This document shows positions 35,986 through 46,684 of a DNA stretch of 64,000 nucleotides, piece by piece. The position numbers and the translations under genes were made by a program. Position 1 is the stretch's first letter, and every line of letters starts with the position of its first letter. The notes below the pieces were generated by a model, which was not told the origin of the DNA, did not search any database, and worked only from the letters and a program-made list of their open reading frames with translations. This DNA comes from Heterostelium multicystogenum (lineage: Eukaryota > Evosea > Eumycetozoa > Acytosteliales > Acytosteliaceae), in contig RCNN01000114.1 of the NCBI GenBank assembly GCA_003667245.1, forward strand, positions 34,371 to 98,370. Reading direction: 5' to 3'.

Positions 35986-37628
35986 ATGACAATTGGAATT
36001 ATTCAAAGAGATTCGGTGGATGATAATCAATTTGATTTTAAAAAAGATATCGAACAAAGCAATGAAATAGAACTAAAACCTATATCAAATTCATTGGTTG
36101 ACTCTGATGGCTCAACCAATCCAATGAGTTTAGATAACTACTCTTCTTCCAATGATTCTTCTGCTCAATCATCACCTCTTTCAAACTTTTTACATAATGG
36201 AAAAGGTTTATTTCTCTTTAATGTTCTTATTTAAATCAATATATTAATTTCATGTTAAATTTAGGAGAAGATGATAATGACAAGATATCTGTCTTTGGTG
36301 ACGTTTTACCGGTTCCTGTTCTTGAACAAGTCCCGGAAGTAGTTGTCGATAAAAATCAAGCATTCAGAAAAAGAGTATTGGGATTTGGAATTGTTATTGC
36401 AATTACCATCTTCTATTCAGCAATTAGCGAATTGAATCAATACATTCTATCTGGATCTTATAATAAACCATATTTCCTTGGTAGGTATCAATGGTTTATC
36501 TGAAATTTAGAATAAACTATATTAATTAACATTCATTTTAATATATAAATATAGTTTTTTATAATACTATATATTTATTAATTGCTTTTCCTATTGAGTT
36601 TGTTCTTTTAAAGAGAGAGCAAATTAAAGAAAGAAAACAGAGATTAATATCGACAAATCAACATAGAAATATAAACATTTATTCGACTGATTCATACAGA
36701 GAAATTGGACTGTTGGAGCGATACAAGCAAAAATTCATTGATGATAAATTCTCCATGAAGAGAATGTTGATTATTTCTTTTGCTATGAGTATGCTTTATG
36801 TTGGTTTGAATTGGATTTGGTCATTGGGATTACCACTAACCGAAGTTAGTACATCTAATGCTCTTTATCGTAAGTATCAAAGTATAGGAATATTTTTAAA
36901 GAGCATCTTTTACTAACTAATTAAATATTCAATACCTGTATTTATTTTAGAATCTGCAACTATTTGGGTATTCTTTTTTTCGATTATCATCCTAAAAGAT
37001 AAACCAACCATTCTTAAATGTATATCTGTCGTGCTTTTTATTGGTGGAGTTATTGGAATCACTTTAGCCGACAAAGATTCTAGTAATTCATCATATCCAC
37101 ATGCAGTGCTTGGTGATATTTTTATGATTATCTCTGCATTCCTCTGGGCTGTTTACGAAGTGATGACTTCTAAATTCGTTGGAAACGTATCAAGAACTCT
37201 TGTTAACTCATATATTGGGCTCATTGCTTTTTGGAACATTATCTATGGTATTCCTATGTTGGCAATTCTAAGCGCTACCGGTTTCGAATCGTGGCAAACA
37301 CCCGACGCCAAAACCTTTGGTTTCCTCACACTTAGTGCAACCGTTGCATTCCTATTAAACTACCTTATCAAACTGGGGACTTTCCGTAACATCCCCGTTG
37401 TTTGTAAGATCTGGAGAACTCATGACAATCCCAACAACATTGGTTTTCGATATCATTGTTAAGCATATTCACTTCCCACTCGTTGCAATTCCAGGATTCC
37501 TGTGTATCGTTGCTGGATTTATTGTTATGCTCTACGTCGAGAATAAGCATATGAAACAAAAGGCAATGGAAGACAAAAACAAAGAAAATGCCAATGCTAA
37601 TCCTGAAAGTGCTGTCACTCCACCTTGA
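35986..37628 (+). CDS. SLC35F-type drug/metabolite transporter
   Basis: Multi-spanning membrane protein of the drug/metabolite transporter superfamily. An acidic, Ser-rich cytosolic N-terminus (about 100 residues) precedes about ten hydrophobic helices: VLGFGIVIAITIFYSAISEL, FFITILYIYLLIAFPIEF, MLIISFAMSMLYVGLNWIWS and others. The pair LTLSATVAFLLNYLI / NWGLSVTSPLFVRSGELMTI matches the last repeat of SLC35F3/4/5 proteins. Exons are about 35986-36204, 36265-36480, 36555-36869 and 36951-37628, with normal introns. A one-base shift near 37376, in an A run, splits NYLI from NWGLS. It ends in a charged tail with no recognised sorting motif. Substrate is unknown; some vertebrate relatives carry thiamine, but that cannot be transferred here. 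Confidence 0.8.
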
Positions 37629-38232
37629 AACATAATATAAATTCATTCATTATATGTAATAATGTATGAATTTTAAATAAAGGTGAACTTAAATAATCTG
37701 AAATTTGATTTTATTACAACCTGATATTACAGAAAACCTATGTTGATCAACTTAGTATTTCATTGTTATAACTCTAAATGTGGATTATTAGCTTTGGCCC
37801 AAGTGAAAAATGATGAATTCCTCGGGTTATGATGTGATATCAACTCATCAGAGTCCCAAATTTGAAATGGGTCCCATTTTTTTTAAAAAGTCCGATATCT
37901 GATGTTTTTGACTTTTCTTAAAAGAAATTTCACATAATCCAAATTCATCACACAGTTACTATTTTAGTTATTATCATTAATAATAATAATAATAATATTG
38001 TTATCATCATCGTCTTTCTTTTTGTTTTGTGTTTAATTTTATTTTCTCGAGAATAATTACCCAATCAAGTAAAGTTACACTAACACCCTAAGCTCACACT
38101 TTAAAGTGGAGAATCAACACTATCTGTTTTAAACAACAACTATTGAATTTTAGTCATATTAATAATAATAATATAACTTTAAAGATAGATATATATTTAT
38201 TATAGTAGTATAGTATAGTTTAGGTTATCATT
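37629..38232. other. Spacer before the secreted-protein gene
   Basis: AT-rich, with (ATA)n at about 37980-37996 and 38159-38173. No gene seen. It should hold the 3' end of the transporter and the promoter of the gene at 38233. Confidence 0.5.
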
Positions 38233-40396
38233 ATGAAACATTTAAATTATAATAACAGAGTGACATCGATTGTGATGTTACTACTATTGTTGTTATTAGG
38301 TGTTTTCAATGTAAAATCAGTACCTGCTGACAAAGTTAAATTCACAATCGAACAACTATTGGAATTAATACAACAATCACAGATACAGTAAGTAGCCAAT
38401 TGGATAGACATCCTTTCGATTCACTTAATATACCATTATGAGCTGAGAATAGATTTGTTTAATAATATTGGTTGCTTTAATTTTATTTAGATATTCACAA
38501 CCATATGTATTTATGGACACTTGGGCAGAACAAAAAGGATTGTTTCCATCGGAAATCCACCTGAATTTCTGTGGAAATGAGATGATGACTGAGCTTAGAA
38601 GAATGTTTGCAATTCCAGATTCGAATATGTTTGTAACCAACTTTGTTGTGTACACTCTTTTACAAGTAGGTAGCCCAACCAATGTTTTAGATAGATGAGC
38701 ACTGTTTGATTGACTCGTTTTTAAAATACTTGTATCAAAGGCTGAGAAATTAGGATCTATAAAATTGAATGAGACAATGATGGATATGGCAGTCGATGCT
38801 ATACTTACATATCACGATAGAAATTCAGAAGCCGATTCAGGAATCTATACATTTTGGCCACAGGTTTACAATCAATCGCTGGGCGTTTATACAGAGTTTC
38901 CAACCAATCTTATCAGTTTGGTCGATGAGTACTCCAAATTCGAGGATCCAGCTCTTATAATTGCAGAGCTTTTGAAAAAATATAATATTGTCGCAGATTT
39001 GAAGCAGATTCAAATCTTTTTGGATAGTTTGCAGGTTGCTTTTAGAATTCCACCTGACTCTGACGACACTGGATGCAATCTTGCACTTGGTCATTTGATA
39101 GAAAGTGTCTCCTCGAGCCACCCATATATCTCTAAGGCTTGGCAAACTGCAAACCCAAATGTCAGCAAGCCCATCGAAACCATTATTCAATATGCCTATA
39201 GACCTTTCTCAAACGACACCAATCAGTCTTCAGTTGATCCACGTACCTACTATGCTATTCATCCATTCCTCGAGGATTGGACTTCAAATGGACGAAAACC
39301 AGAAGACTTGATACTTCCTGGCACTTGGCTGATGAGTTTGCCACAACAGGCAGCATACTTTCCATATTTACAGATGCCATTCAATGTTAACAATGTAGAT
39401 CTCTCAGTCTCAATCAACACTCTCTTTGGTTTGACATCTTCTCTCATCCAGTATGGAACTAGTATCGTCACTGCTGATGTTGAACGAATGATCAATTCCA
39501 TCACCTCTCTCATCGAATGGGGTATCAACAGTGAAATTGTTTACAAGCGTCCAGATTTGGCATTGCTCTACTATCCATCAATTTATGATTTCAGTTGGTT
39601 TGTCTCTCGTGTTGTCGATCTGCTTGAAACTCAAAATCAATTGTCTCCAAATGATTTCCCATCAGTCGTAAGTTATGTTAATTCTTTTGGTATTGACAGC
39701 AAAGCTCACTTTTTGGTCATAATATATTTAGCTAAATAATACACTTGTATCACTTCGTGAATTAATGTTAAATAATGGAACCAATCAAATATTAAATAGA
39801 ATGCAGGATAACGAAAAGGGTGGATTCTTTTGGTACGATTTCCTTGGAGATGACGATACTTTCTTTGGAAAGAAAGTACAATACGGTGAAGATATTTTCT
39901 TTAGTAGTGCTTTGGCTTTGAATGTTTTAATTGATACTTGGACAGTTTCTACTGCTGAGAGTGTCAAGCGTGTCTGGCGTCCAAATACACCACCAGCTGT
40001 TTTGGCGGCTGTAGATGGAGGTATTTCACATTTGGTCGATAATATTCTAAATAATCCAACCCAAACATACAATGCATTCTTTAGTGGCTCCATGAAAGGA
40101 ATGACAACTTTCCCATACTATTATCCAATGAATTTTTTGTCAATACATCAACGGAACAGCATGTGATGCCAATCTCTCTGATCCAGATGAAATCATTGGT
40201 GCTATTAATGGTGTAGTCCCACATGATCTCTACCAAGAGATGCTCACAATGAAATGGATGAAACACAAGTGTGCCTGTTAACTGGACATCCTATAATCCT
40301 GATGCTTTCCCATATTGGTCCTCGAAACCACTCACTTATTCTATTAGTATTCTTGCACTATCTAAATCTCTTGTTCTTGAGGAGATTCCTAACTAA
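38233..40396 (+). CDS. Secreted protein of unknown family
   Basis: I do not recognise the family. The protein starts with a clear signal peptide (a basic start, then MLLLLLLLGVFNVKSVPA). About 600 residues follow, with aromatic-rich stretches such as DSGIYTFWPQVYN, LPGTWLMSLPQQAAYFPYL, GGFFWYDFLGDDDTFFG and FFSGSMKGMTTFPYYYP, several N-glycosylation sites and few Cys. No TM helix follows the signal, so it is secreted or lysosomal. Exons are about 38233-38387, 38491-38664, 38741-39668 and from 39733, with good borders. Frame shifts near 40127 and 40271 are bridged by continuing sequence (INGTACDANLSDPDEIIGAI, then VPVNWTSYNPDAFPYWSSKP) to the stop at 40396. The alpha-helical, aromatic-rich composition could suit a carbohydrate-active enzyme, but no catalytic motif is identified. 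Confidence 0.7.
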
Positions 40397-40529
40397 ATAA
40401 AATAATATTTAAGACTAATCAATATCAACATTTTAGTATCACTTTGGTGTCATAGTTGTTTTAAATGGACTCTGGTGAACTACTGATTTTAAATTTTAGA
40501 AGGCCTGATGGGAGTGTTCTTATCTTTTG

Positions 40530-40560
40530 ATAAGAGTTGAAAGAAGTGTTGAGAAGTTGC
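40530..40560 (+). repeat. Diverged repeat copy 1
   Basis: GATAAGAGTTGAAAGAAGTG and the following bases resemble 40798-40827; about 60-70 bases around them are alignable by eye with gaps. Confidence 0.4.
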
Positions 40561-40797
40561 AGAAGCAGCTGATATTGAACCTGGATTGTTTGTATTTGTT
40601 AATTTTCTCACAGAGCATAAACATTTTTTTTTTATGGAGTAAAAATTGAGCTTTATTTATCGGATGACCGAAGCCATCAATTTTCTATTTTTCTTTTTTA
40701 TTCTTTTATATATTCTATTTTCGTCATAGTAAGTTAATATAGTTGTGCGAGATAGATTGATAGTTTGCGTCGAGCTGAAATTGGTTGATATGAGTTG

Positions 40798-40827
40798 GAT
40801 AGGAGTTGAAAAAGTGTTTAGAAGTTG
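40798..40827 (+). repeat. Diverged repeat copy 2
   Basis: GATAGGAGTTGAAAAAGTGT and the following bases match copy 1 at 40530-40560 with a few substitutions and a one-base gap. Confidence 0.4.
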
Positions 40828-41455
40828 ATACAGAACTACACTGGTTGGATTATTTGAGTTTGGCACCGAGCTTAACGACGTCGTTATTAGAAACTAGAGA
40901 CAAGACAGATACATGATTCTGATACTCCGGCAGGATAAGTGAATTGAACAATAGATCATTCTCCACAACAGGGTTTTACCAAAGTTATATTTACAGTAGA
41001 ACTTCCATATTTGGTGGTATAGGATGGAAGACCAAGACAGAAAATATGTCACGTCTAGATAATAGAGCATGGACTGCTCATGCGACCAATGGTAGACAGA
41101 GCATAAAACATATCATTTTTTAGAAAGGATCTTTTTTTTTTTTTTGTTTTTTTGTTATAACCATACAGTTGTTTATTTAAGGTAGGGTTAGAAGCCTACA
41201 GATTTCTTTTTACAACCACAGGCCGGTTGTGATGACCATCATTTTATAGAGGCATGACTGCCTATTATTATTTGGAGCAAGGTGTTTCAACAGTGGACTG
41301 TTAAGTATTTCGAAGCGACAGAAGATTTTTAAGAGTACACCAATGGTTTACGTAGTTGAGGGCTTCGCTTGTCAATTTACATATTCTTCATGGCGGGATG
41401 GTATCATACAGACTTGAAAGTTCATGGGTTCACTGGAAGTGTATGGGGAAAAACT

Positions 41456-41528
41456 GGAAAACCCGGGATTCGAACCCACGACCCAAGGCGTCACAAGCAG
41501 ACTACCATACCACATCAGCTATTCTGCC
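41456..41528 (-). pseudogene. tRNA-like sequence (degenerate tRNA or external B box)
   Basis: On the minus strand this 73-base segment has a perfect B box (GGTTCGAATCC, 41466-41476) and an A-box-like TAGCTGATGTGG at tRNA spacing. The acceptor ends pair in about five of seven positions. The anticodon stem does not pair, so I do not assign an amino acid. It lies 113 bases 3' of the tRNA-Val gene on the same strand. It may be a decayed tRNA, or the extra downstream B box reported near many D. discoideum tRNA genes. Confidence 0.45.
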
Positions 41529-41588
41529 TTAGGCAAAAGGATCAACATAACATTTTGATCGCATGCGGTATTAAAACTTCAATAATTT

Positions 41589-41662
41589 TATCAAGAATGG
41601 GAATCGAACCCATGACCCAAACCGTGTTAAGGTTTTGTGATAACCAACTACACCATCCTGAC
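41589..41662 (-). tRNA. tRNA-Val (anticodon AAC)
   Basis: Complete cloverleaf on the minus strand. The acceptor GTCAGGA pairs with TCTTGAT (two G-U), discriminator A. The D arm is GTGTAGTTGGTTATCAC. The anticodon arm is AAACC-TTAACAC-GGTTT with five perfect pairs and anticodon AAC, reading valine codon GUU. The variable loop is GGGTC. The T arm is ATGGG-TTCGATT-CCCAT with five perfect pairs. No intron, no encoded CCA. A TTTT terminator follows within about 20 bases of the 3' end. The B box GGTTCGATTCC is perfect. Confidence 0.95.
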
Positions 41663-42035
41663 TTTCCTGTTCCAATTTTTCGATTCAGTAATAAAATAAA
41701 AAATCTATTCAAATTTTAATAGTTATCCTCCTGATTTTTCTCCTCAATAGAGGTCTTTAGATGATATTTTTATTTCTACAGTGATGCAGGGAATACATAT
41801 ATTTTAAGAAGAGTTCTTTAATATTAAATGCAGTGATTCCTGGCGAGGATAGACAAAGAATTACACTATTTCTATCTCCTTATCAATTGAGAGTTACCCT
41901 ACTCTTCGTAATTCATGATACCTGTCATTACAAGATAGTGGGATTCTCTATTGTTTTCCATCAAAATAAGTGAAAGTACTTGATAATTATCATTGTAATT
42001 TTATTTACTTAAAGTTGTATATCGGTAGAAGAACC
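41663..42035. other. Spacer between tRNA-Val and the GNAT gene 3' end
   Basis: No coding region supported. It contains the upstream flank of tRNA-Val and the 3' flank of the acetyltransferase gene. Composition is similar to the 40.4-41.4 kb spacer. Confidence 0.45.
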
Positions 42036-42502
42036 TCAATTAAGAATTGTTTCCATTTCAATATAGTCATAACCATTTTGATTCCATGATTGTCCAACAT
42101 TATTAAATCCAAAAGTATTGTAGAAAGGTGACTTCAAAAGCCTAGCATGACACCACATTCTCTTACATCCAAGTTGCCTCACTCGGTCAATTGCAAAATT
42201 TAACAACTTGGTTCCATATCCTTTTCTTTGGTATTGTTCAAGTGTGGCAAACTAATTACATTTTTATGCATTCTTAGAGTTATCGTAAATTAAATCATTA
42301 CAATTGATATTCTTACCTTTCTAAATCTTATATCACCTGCTTTGACATTCCCCAAACATAAAGAAATAACCGATATCAATGTTTTATTCTGACCATCTAC
42401 TAGATATAGACCATAGTGTACAGAATCAACATCAGTGTCTATCTTGATGAAATCAAAGGGCTTTTCAGGATACATAACAATATGTCTTATATTCCATTGC
42501 TC

Positions 42503-42551
<49 letters not shown>

Positions 42552-42677
42552 TAGTCGAACCAATAGTAGAAATGAACAATCATAATTAGATTACTATCAA
42601 TCATATTCTATAAATATTATTACCTACTGCTCAACAGTTATTTCTTCAATAACAATATCATTTGCTGATGATATCAT
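42036..42677 (-). CDS. GNAT-family N-acetyltransferase
   Basis: Small acetyl-CoA-dependent transferase. The last exon (42036 to about 42249) carries the acetyl-CoA pyrophosphate loop QRKGYG (consensus Q/RxxGxG/A) in FATLEQYQRKGYGTKLLNFA, then the beta5-alpha4 part CKRMWCHARLLKSPFYNTFGF. The preceding exon (about 42317-42494) carries beta strands with YGLYLVDGQNKTLISVISL and GDIRFRK. A first short exon starts at 42677 (MISSANDIVIEEIT). The intron between exons 1 and 2 holds a 16-copy ATT repeat, and its exact splice sites are unclear because the phases do not match as written, so one indel is likely. Length is about 140 residues, normal for single-domain GNATs of the ElaA/YjcF type. Substrate unknown. 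Confidence 0.8.
42505..42553. repeat. ATT trinucleotide microsatellite
   Basis: Sixteen uninterrupted ATT/TTA units lie in the first intron of the GNAT gene. Confidence 0.95.
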
Positions 42678-42952
42678 TTTAGTTCTACCTAATGTATATA
42701 TATACTTGTTATATTACAGACTACTAATTATTGTTTATAAAAGCTAAGATTACTAAAATGGATTCTGATTTTTTGTTTTGATCTTTGCATAATGATCAAT
42801 TATTACGTAATAATTAATATCCTATTACTTAGTTGTTGTTGATGTTGCTATTGTTGTTGTTATTGGTCTTGACATGTCAAATAATCTATTCTATTGATAA
42901 TTCTTCTTTTATAATAATAATTATTATCTATTATCATTATTAATAATAGTGT

Positions 42953-43759
42953 TTATTTGTATTTTCGACCAGTCAGGCCATCTGTCTTATTCTTAACCCA
43001 ACTAATCATTGATTTGAGGCTACTCGAAGCATTCTTCTTTCTTGAATATTCGTTGTCTACACCAATAATACGATCTGTGATAATGATTATGAGTTAATAA
43101 TGATTCTGCTACGACTACCTATATACTTATACTTACTTCCAGATGAGAATGGTAGTGCACTGTCATTTGCAGATAGTGATACAAAGAAGATGAATGGAAC
43201 TAACCAAACGAAAAATACAAATACAGCAATGATTTGTGAGAATGGGAACCAATTGGAACGGAAAAACATAAACCACCAACAATGACTAACAATCATTGTA
43301 ACTTTGTTGTATGGAAATTATATATGAATTAATAGAAGGTCCTGCATAGCAATGAGACTAGAATAACCTACCAATACTAACTATAAACTTAACACTTGTA
43401 AGAGTGACGAATGGAAACTCTGATAGAAGTGTAAAGTATGATCCATGACTTATCAACGATAACAATATACAGAATGAATCTACATTTTCAAATATTCCAA
43501 ATAAAAATTAACATCGCCATGATCGACTAGATGATAAGAGCAATATAAGATAAGAATAGATCAGTCAAATGTCAGTCAAATAAAGCAGGTGTAATCCTCC
43601 AACAACACCTACAAGGATAGTATATCTAATGAATCTCTTTGCAAGCGATGCATGCTCTTCAACCAACTCTGCGAAATAATATAATCCACATGCTAGACAT
43701 ATTATACCAAATACGAAGCCCAGCACATAGAGCATGAAAACAAGTATCGACAAGAACAT
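42953..43759 (-). CDS. tex261: TEX261/Svp26-family ER-Golgi membrane protein
   Basis: Homologue of human TEX261 and yeast Svp26, a multi-pass adaptor that sorts some Golgi enzymes into COPII vesicles. Exon 1 begins MFLSILVFMLYVLGFVFGII followed by CLACGLYYFAELVEEHASLA; the GLYYxAELVEEH block is the family hallmark. The second part reads ILLSLISHGSYFTLLSEFPF then VTLTSVKFIVSI, matching the family xHxxYFxLLxxFPFxxLTSxxF. The third (from about 43288) has WWFMFFRSNWFPFSQIIAVF and VWLVPFIFFVSLSANDSALP, matching the PFSEVLxxFxxxLWxxPFxFFVSLSAxxxxLP motif. The last exon ends SLKSMISWVKNKTDGLTGRK before a short tail at 42953. The exon 1/2 junction near 43580-43515 is unclear and probably contains an indel. 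Identification is firm. Confidence 0.85.
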
Positions 43760-44185
43760 CTTTAATCAATCGTCGGAGTCTATATGTATGTATTACAAAT
43801 CAATGCGGTAGTTCTAATATAAAGGCTATGGTTGATTGATCGGTGGTTGTGTCTGTTATGAGATCTTCTTCTTCGTCTTCGAGTCGTAGTGGATAGCCTG
43901 AGGGTGTTCAGTAGTCGCTGATGAGTCAATGAATAACACACTGTAGTTGATAATATACCTAGGTTGTTGCTATGTATTATTATAATTTTTCTATGACACA
44001 ATGGTGTGGTGAAATCCATTGATTCATGAAGTTCATTGAAAATTTGAAAAACTCAAAGCAAGCACCCACCACACACTTCTTATGTTCTCATAGTGAAGAT
44101 ATCTGTTGTATCCTTTATCTGTTTCTCTATTTGATTTGGTTGAATATCATTGAATCTTAGTATCCTGAACATATAGTTGATAAAG
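43760..44185. promoter_or_regulatory. Divergent spacer between TEX261 and CCT7
   Basis: 426 bases with both start codons facing outward. The frame at 43780-44019 on the minus strand is low complexity and unsupported. It must carry both promoters; no element is identified. Confidence 0.5.
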
Positions 44186-46302
44186 ATGTCTCAGATGATT
44201 GTAGGTTTATACAAATATCGAAAAATCTATTCTTTTCCATCAACTTCATTTTCACTATGGTAAACTCATACTAGCAGTAACAAACAGACAATGTCGTCGA
44301 GTACAATCACTCAAGAAAGAGCATATAATTCGATTAAATAATACGCATACATTAGTAACTACAGCATAGTGGGCAAATATTATTACAATAAGATTTAAAA
44401 ATAGTGACTTAAAGCAGTAGATAGATACAATTTACATTAGTTTTGACGATATATAAATAAAAGAGATGAATCGTAGTAGCTTAGCAAAAAAGAAGAATCA
44501 ATACAAGCAAGATGATATTATTCAAATCAGCTGATAGCACTTGGTTTAATAAGATGAATGAATGATTGATGGATTGATAGATTCTAGTTTTTAATAGATC
44601 TAACTTAGATTTGATTATTAATTAATTCAAATTTTAAATTATATTTTAGAAACCACCTATTATCCTCTTGAAAGAGGGAACTGATACCTCACAAGGTACA
44701 CCACAATTGATTAGTAATATAAATGCATGCTGCGCAATTGTAGATACAGTTAGAACAACATTGGGACCACGTGGTATGGACAAGTTGGTTTATCAATCAG
44801 AGAAGAACGTTACCATCTCTAATGACGGTGCAACTGTCATGAAGTTGTTGGATATCGTTCACCCAGCAGCCAGAACATTGGTCGACATTGCAAAGTCACA
44901 AGACAGTGAAGTCGGTGACGGAACAACATCCGTCGTCGTCATGGCTGGTGAATTCCTCAAGGCCGCCAAGCCATTCATCGAGGAAGGTATCCACCCACAA
45001 ATCATCATCAGAGCATATAGAGCTGCATGCGAGCTCGCCAAGCAACAGATTCGTGAGCTCTCTGTCGATATTAAGCCAGAGGACATGCGTGAATTCCTTG
45101 AAAAGTGTGCCTCAACTGCTATGAACTCTAAACTCATCTCTTCACACAAGGATTTCTTCTCAAAGATGGTCGTCGATGCTGTTCAACTTTTGGATGACTC
45201 TATCGATTTGGACATGATTGGTATCAAGAAGGAGTCAGGTGGTGGAATGGAAGACACTATCTTTGTTGCTGGTGCTGCTTTCAAGCGTACCTTCTTCTAT
45301 GCAGGTTTCGAACAACAACCAAAGCACATCGAGAATCCAAAGATTCTTTGTTTGAACAACGAACTCGAACTCAAGGCAGAAAAAGACAACGCCGAAATTC
45401 GTATCTCAGATCCAACTAAATATCAAGCATTGGTCAACGCCGAGTGGAAGTTGTTCTACGACAAGCTCGAGGCTATCCACGCTTCTGGTGCCAATGTAGT
45501 CTTGTCACGTCTCGCCATTGGTGATTTGGCAACTCAATATTTCGCAGATAAAAAGATGTTTTGTGCTGGACGTGTACCAGAGGACGACATTAAGCGTGTC
45601 TGTCGTGCCACAGGTGCTGTTGTACAAACCACTGTATCCAACATCATCCCATCAGTCATTGGAACATGCGAGTTGTTCGAAGAGCGTCAAGTTGGTGGAA
45701 ATCGTTACAATATGTTTACAGGTTGCAAAAAGACACAAACCGCCACTATTATTCTCAGAGGTGGTGGTGAGCAATTCATTGACGAAGCTGAACGTTCATT
45801 GCATGACTCAATTATGATTGTTCGTCGTGCTCGTAAGCATCGTTCCGTAGTTGCTGGTGGTGGAGCCACTGAAATGGAACTCAGCAAATTCTTGAGAGAT
45901 CATGCCCTCACCATCGAAGGAAAGCGTCAATTGTTGATTACTGCCTATGCCAAGGCATTGGAAGTCATCCCACGTCAAATCTCAGATAATGCCGGTTTCG
46001 ATTCAACCGACATTCTTAATCAACTCCGTCAGAAACACTCTCAAGGACATAAATGGTTCGGTGTAGACATTGTAAATGAAGGAATCTGTGACACTTTTAA
46101 ATCAGCCGTTTGGGAGCCAACCATTGTTAAATTGAACTCAATTACCGCTGCCACTGAGGCTGCCTGTTTGATTCTCTCTGTAGACGAAACCGTTTCCAAT
46201 AACCAAAGTGAACAAGCTCAAGCTGGACCAGCTATAGATCCAAGAACCCGTGCTGCCCTTGGACGTGGTGGTGGTGTAAGTGCCATGAGAGGTAGAAGAT
46301 AA
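44186..46302 (+). CDS. cct7: CCT7, chaperonin TRiC/CCT eta subunit
   Basis: Eta subunit of the hetero-oligomeric cytosolic chaperonin CCT, which folds actin, tubulin and other proteins using ATP. Exon 1 is only five codons (MSQMI, 44186-44200). A 449-base intron, long for this genome, follows, and exon 2 (44650-46302) continues [20 protein letters not shown]. Chaperonin motifs are present: [11 protein letters not shown] (nucleotide binding), [26 protein letters not shown] (catalytic GDGTT) and [12 protein letters not shown]. The eta-specific start ([19 protein letters not shown]) and Gly/Arg-rich tail ([13 protein letters not shown]) decide the subunit. Length is about 555 residues, against about 543 for human CCT7. 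No frame shift, in contrast to many neighbours. Confidence 0.96.
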
Positions 46303-46684
46303 ATTAAAAAAACCCGAAACATAGTCAAGAATTATAATAAACCCCAAAAACAATCAAGTAAAATACTTTTATTTAATATCTTTGAATTCATTATCCAAAT
46401 CTCATAATTTAATGATATAAATGGAATCAGTTCCGATACATTTGATATCGATCAAACTGATATATGTCTATCAATAATCAAAATTCCAGGTTTTATATCC
46501 AAAATTACAGATTGTACAATATCTTTTTTTCTTCCTGATCCAAATAGAATTGTTTTAGTAAATTCTAAAGATAAAGAATAATCTATAAAAAGGAATGGAA
46601 ATGGATGGTAGATTGTATTCATTTCTATAAGAATAAATCAAACAATATATATTTTTATCAATTAGAAATACACTTATTAACATT
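46303..46684. other. Spacer between CCT7 and the CTDC gene with an orphan open frame
   Basis: Contains the CCT7 3' end, a 57-codon open stretch without ATG at 46408-46581, and a TATA-like CTATAAAAAGG at about 46583-46593, some 90 bases before the CTDC-protein start. The TATA-like element followed by a T-rich stretch resembles a dictyostelid core promoter. Confidence 0.45.

Larger units (their letters stand above)
40397..41455. other. Spacer with diverged short repeats upstream of tRNA-like sequences
   Basis: About 1 kb without a supported gene and less AT-rich than other spacers. It contains two related segments (40530-40560 and 40798-40827), T-runs (40625-40634 and 41131-41153) and short inverted repeats (ACAACC..GGTTGT at 41212-41230; AGGCATGACTGCCT at about 41251). 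It may be debris of an old mobile element, which in dictyostelids often sit next to tRNA genes, but no reverse-transcriptase or transposase reading is visible. Confidence 0.4.

Noticed and set aside
40657..40866. 69-residue minus-strand frame
   Set aside because: Low-complexity spacer sequence overlapping a diverged repeat; no family pattern.
41369..41719. 116-residue plus-strand frame
   Set aside because: It runs antisense through tRNA-Val and the tRNA-like unit, which explain the sequence conservation.
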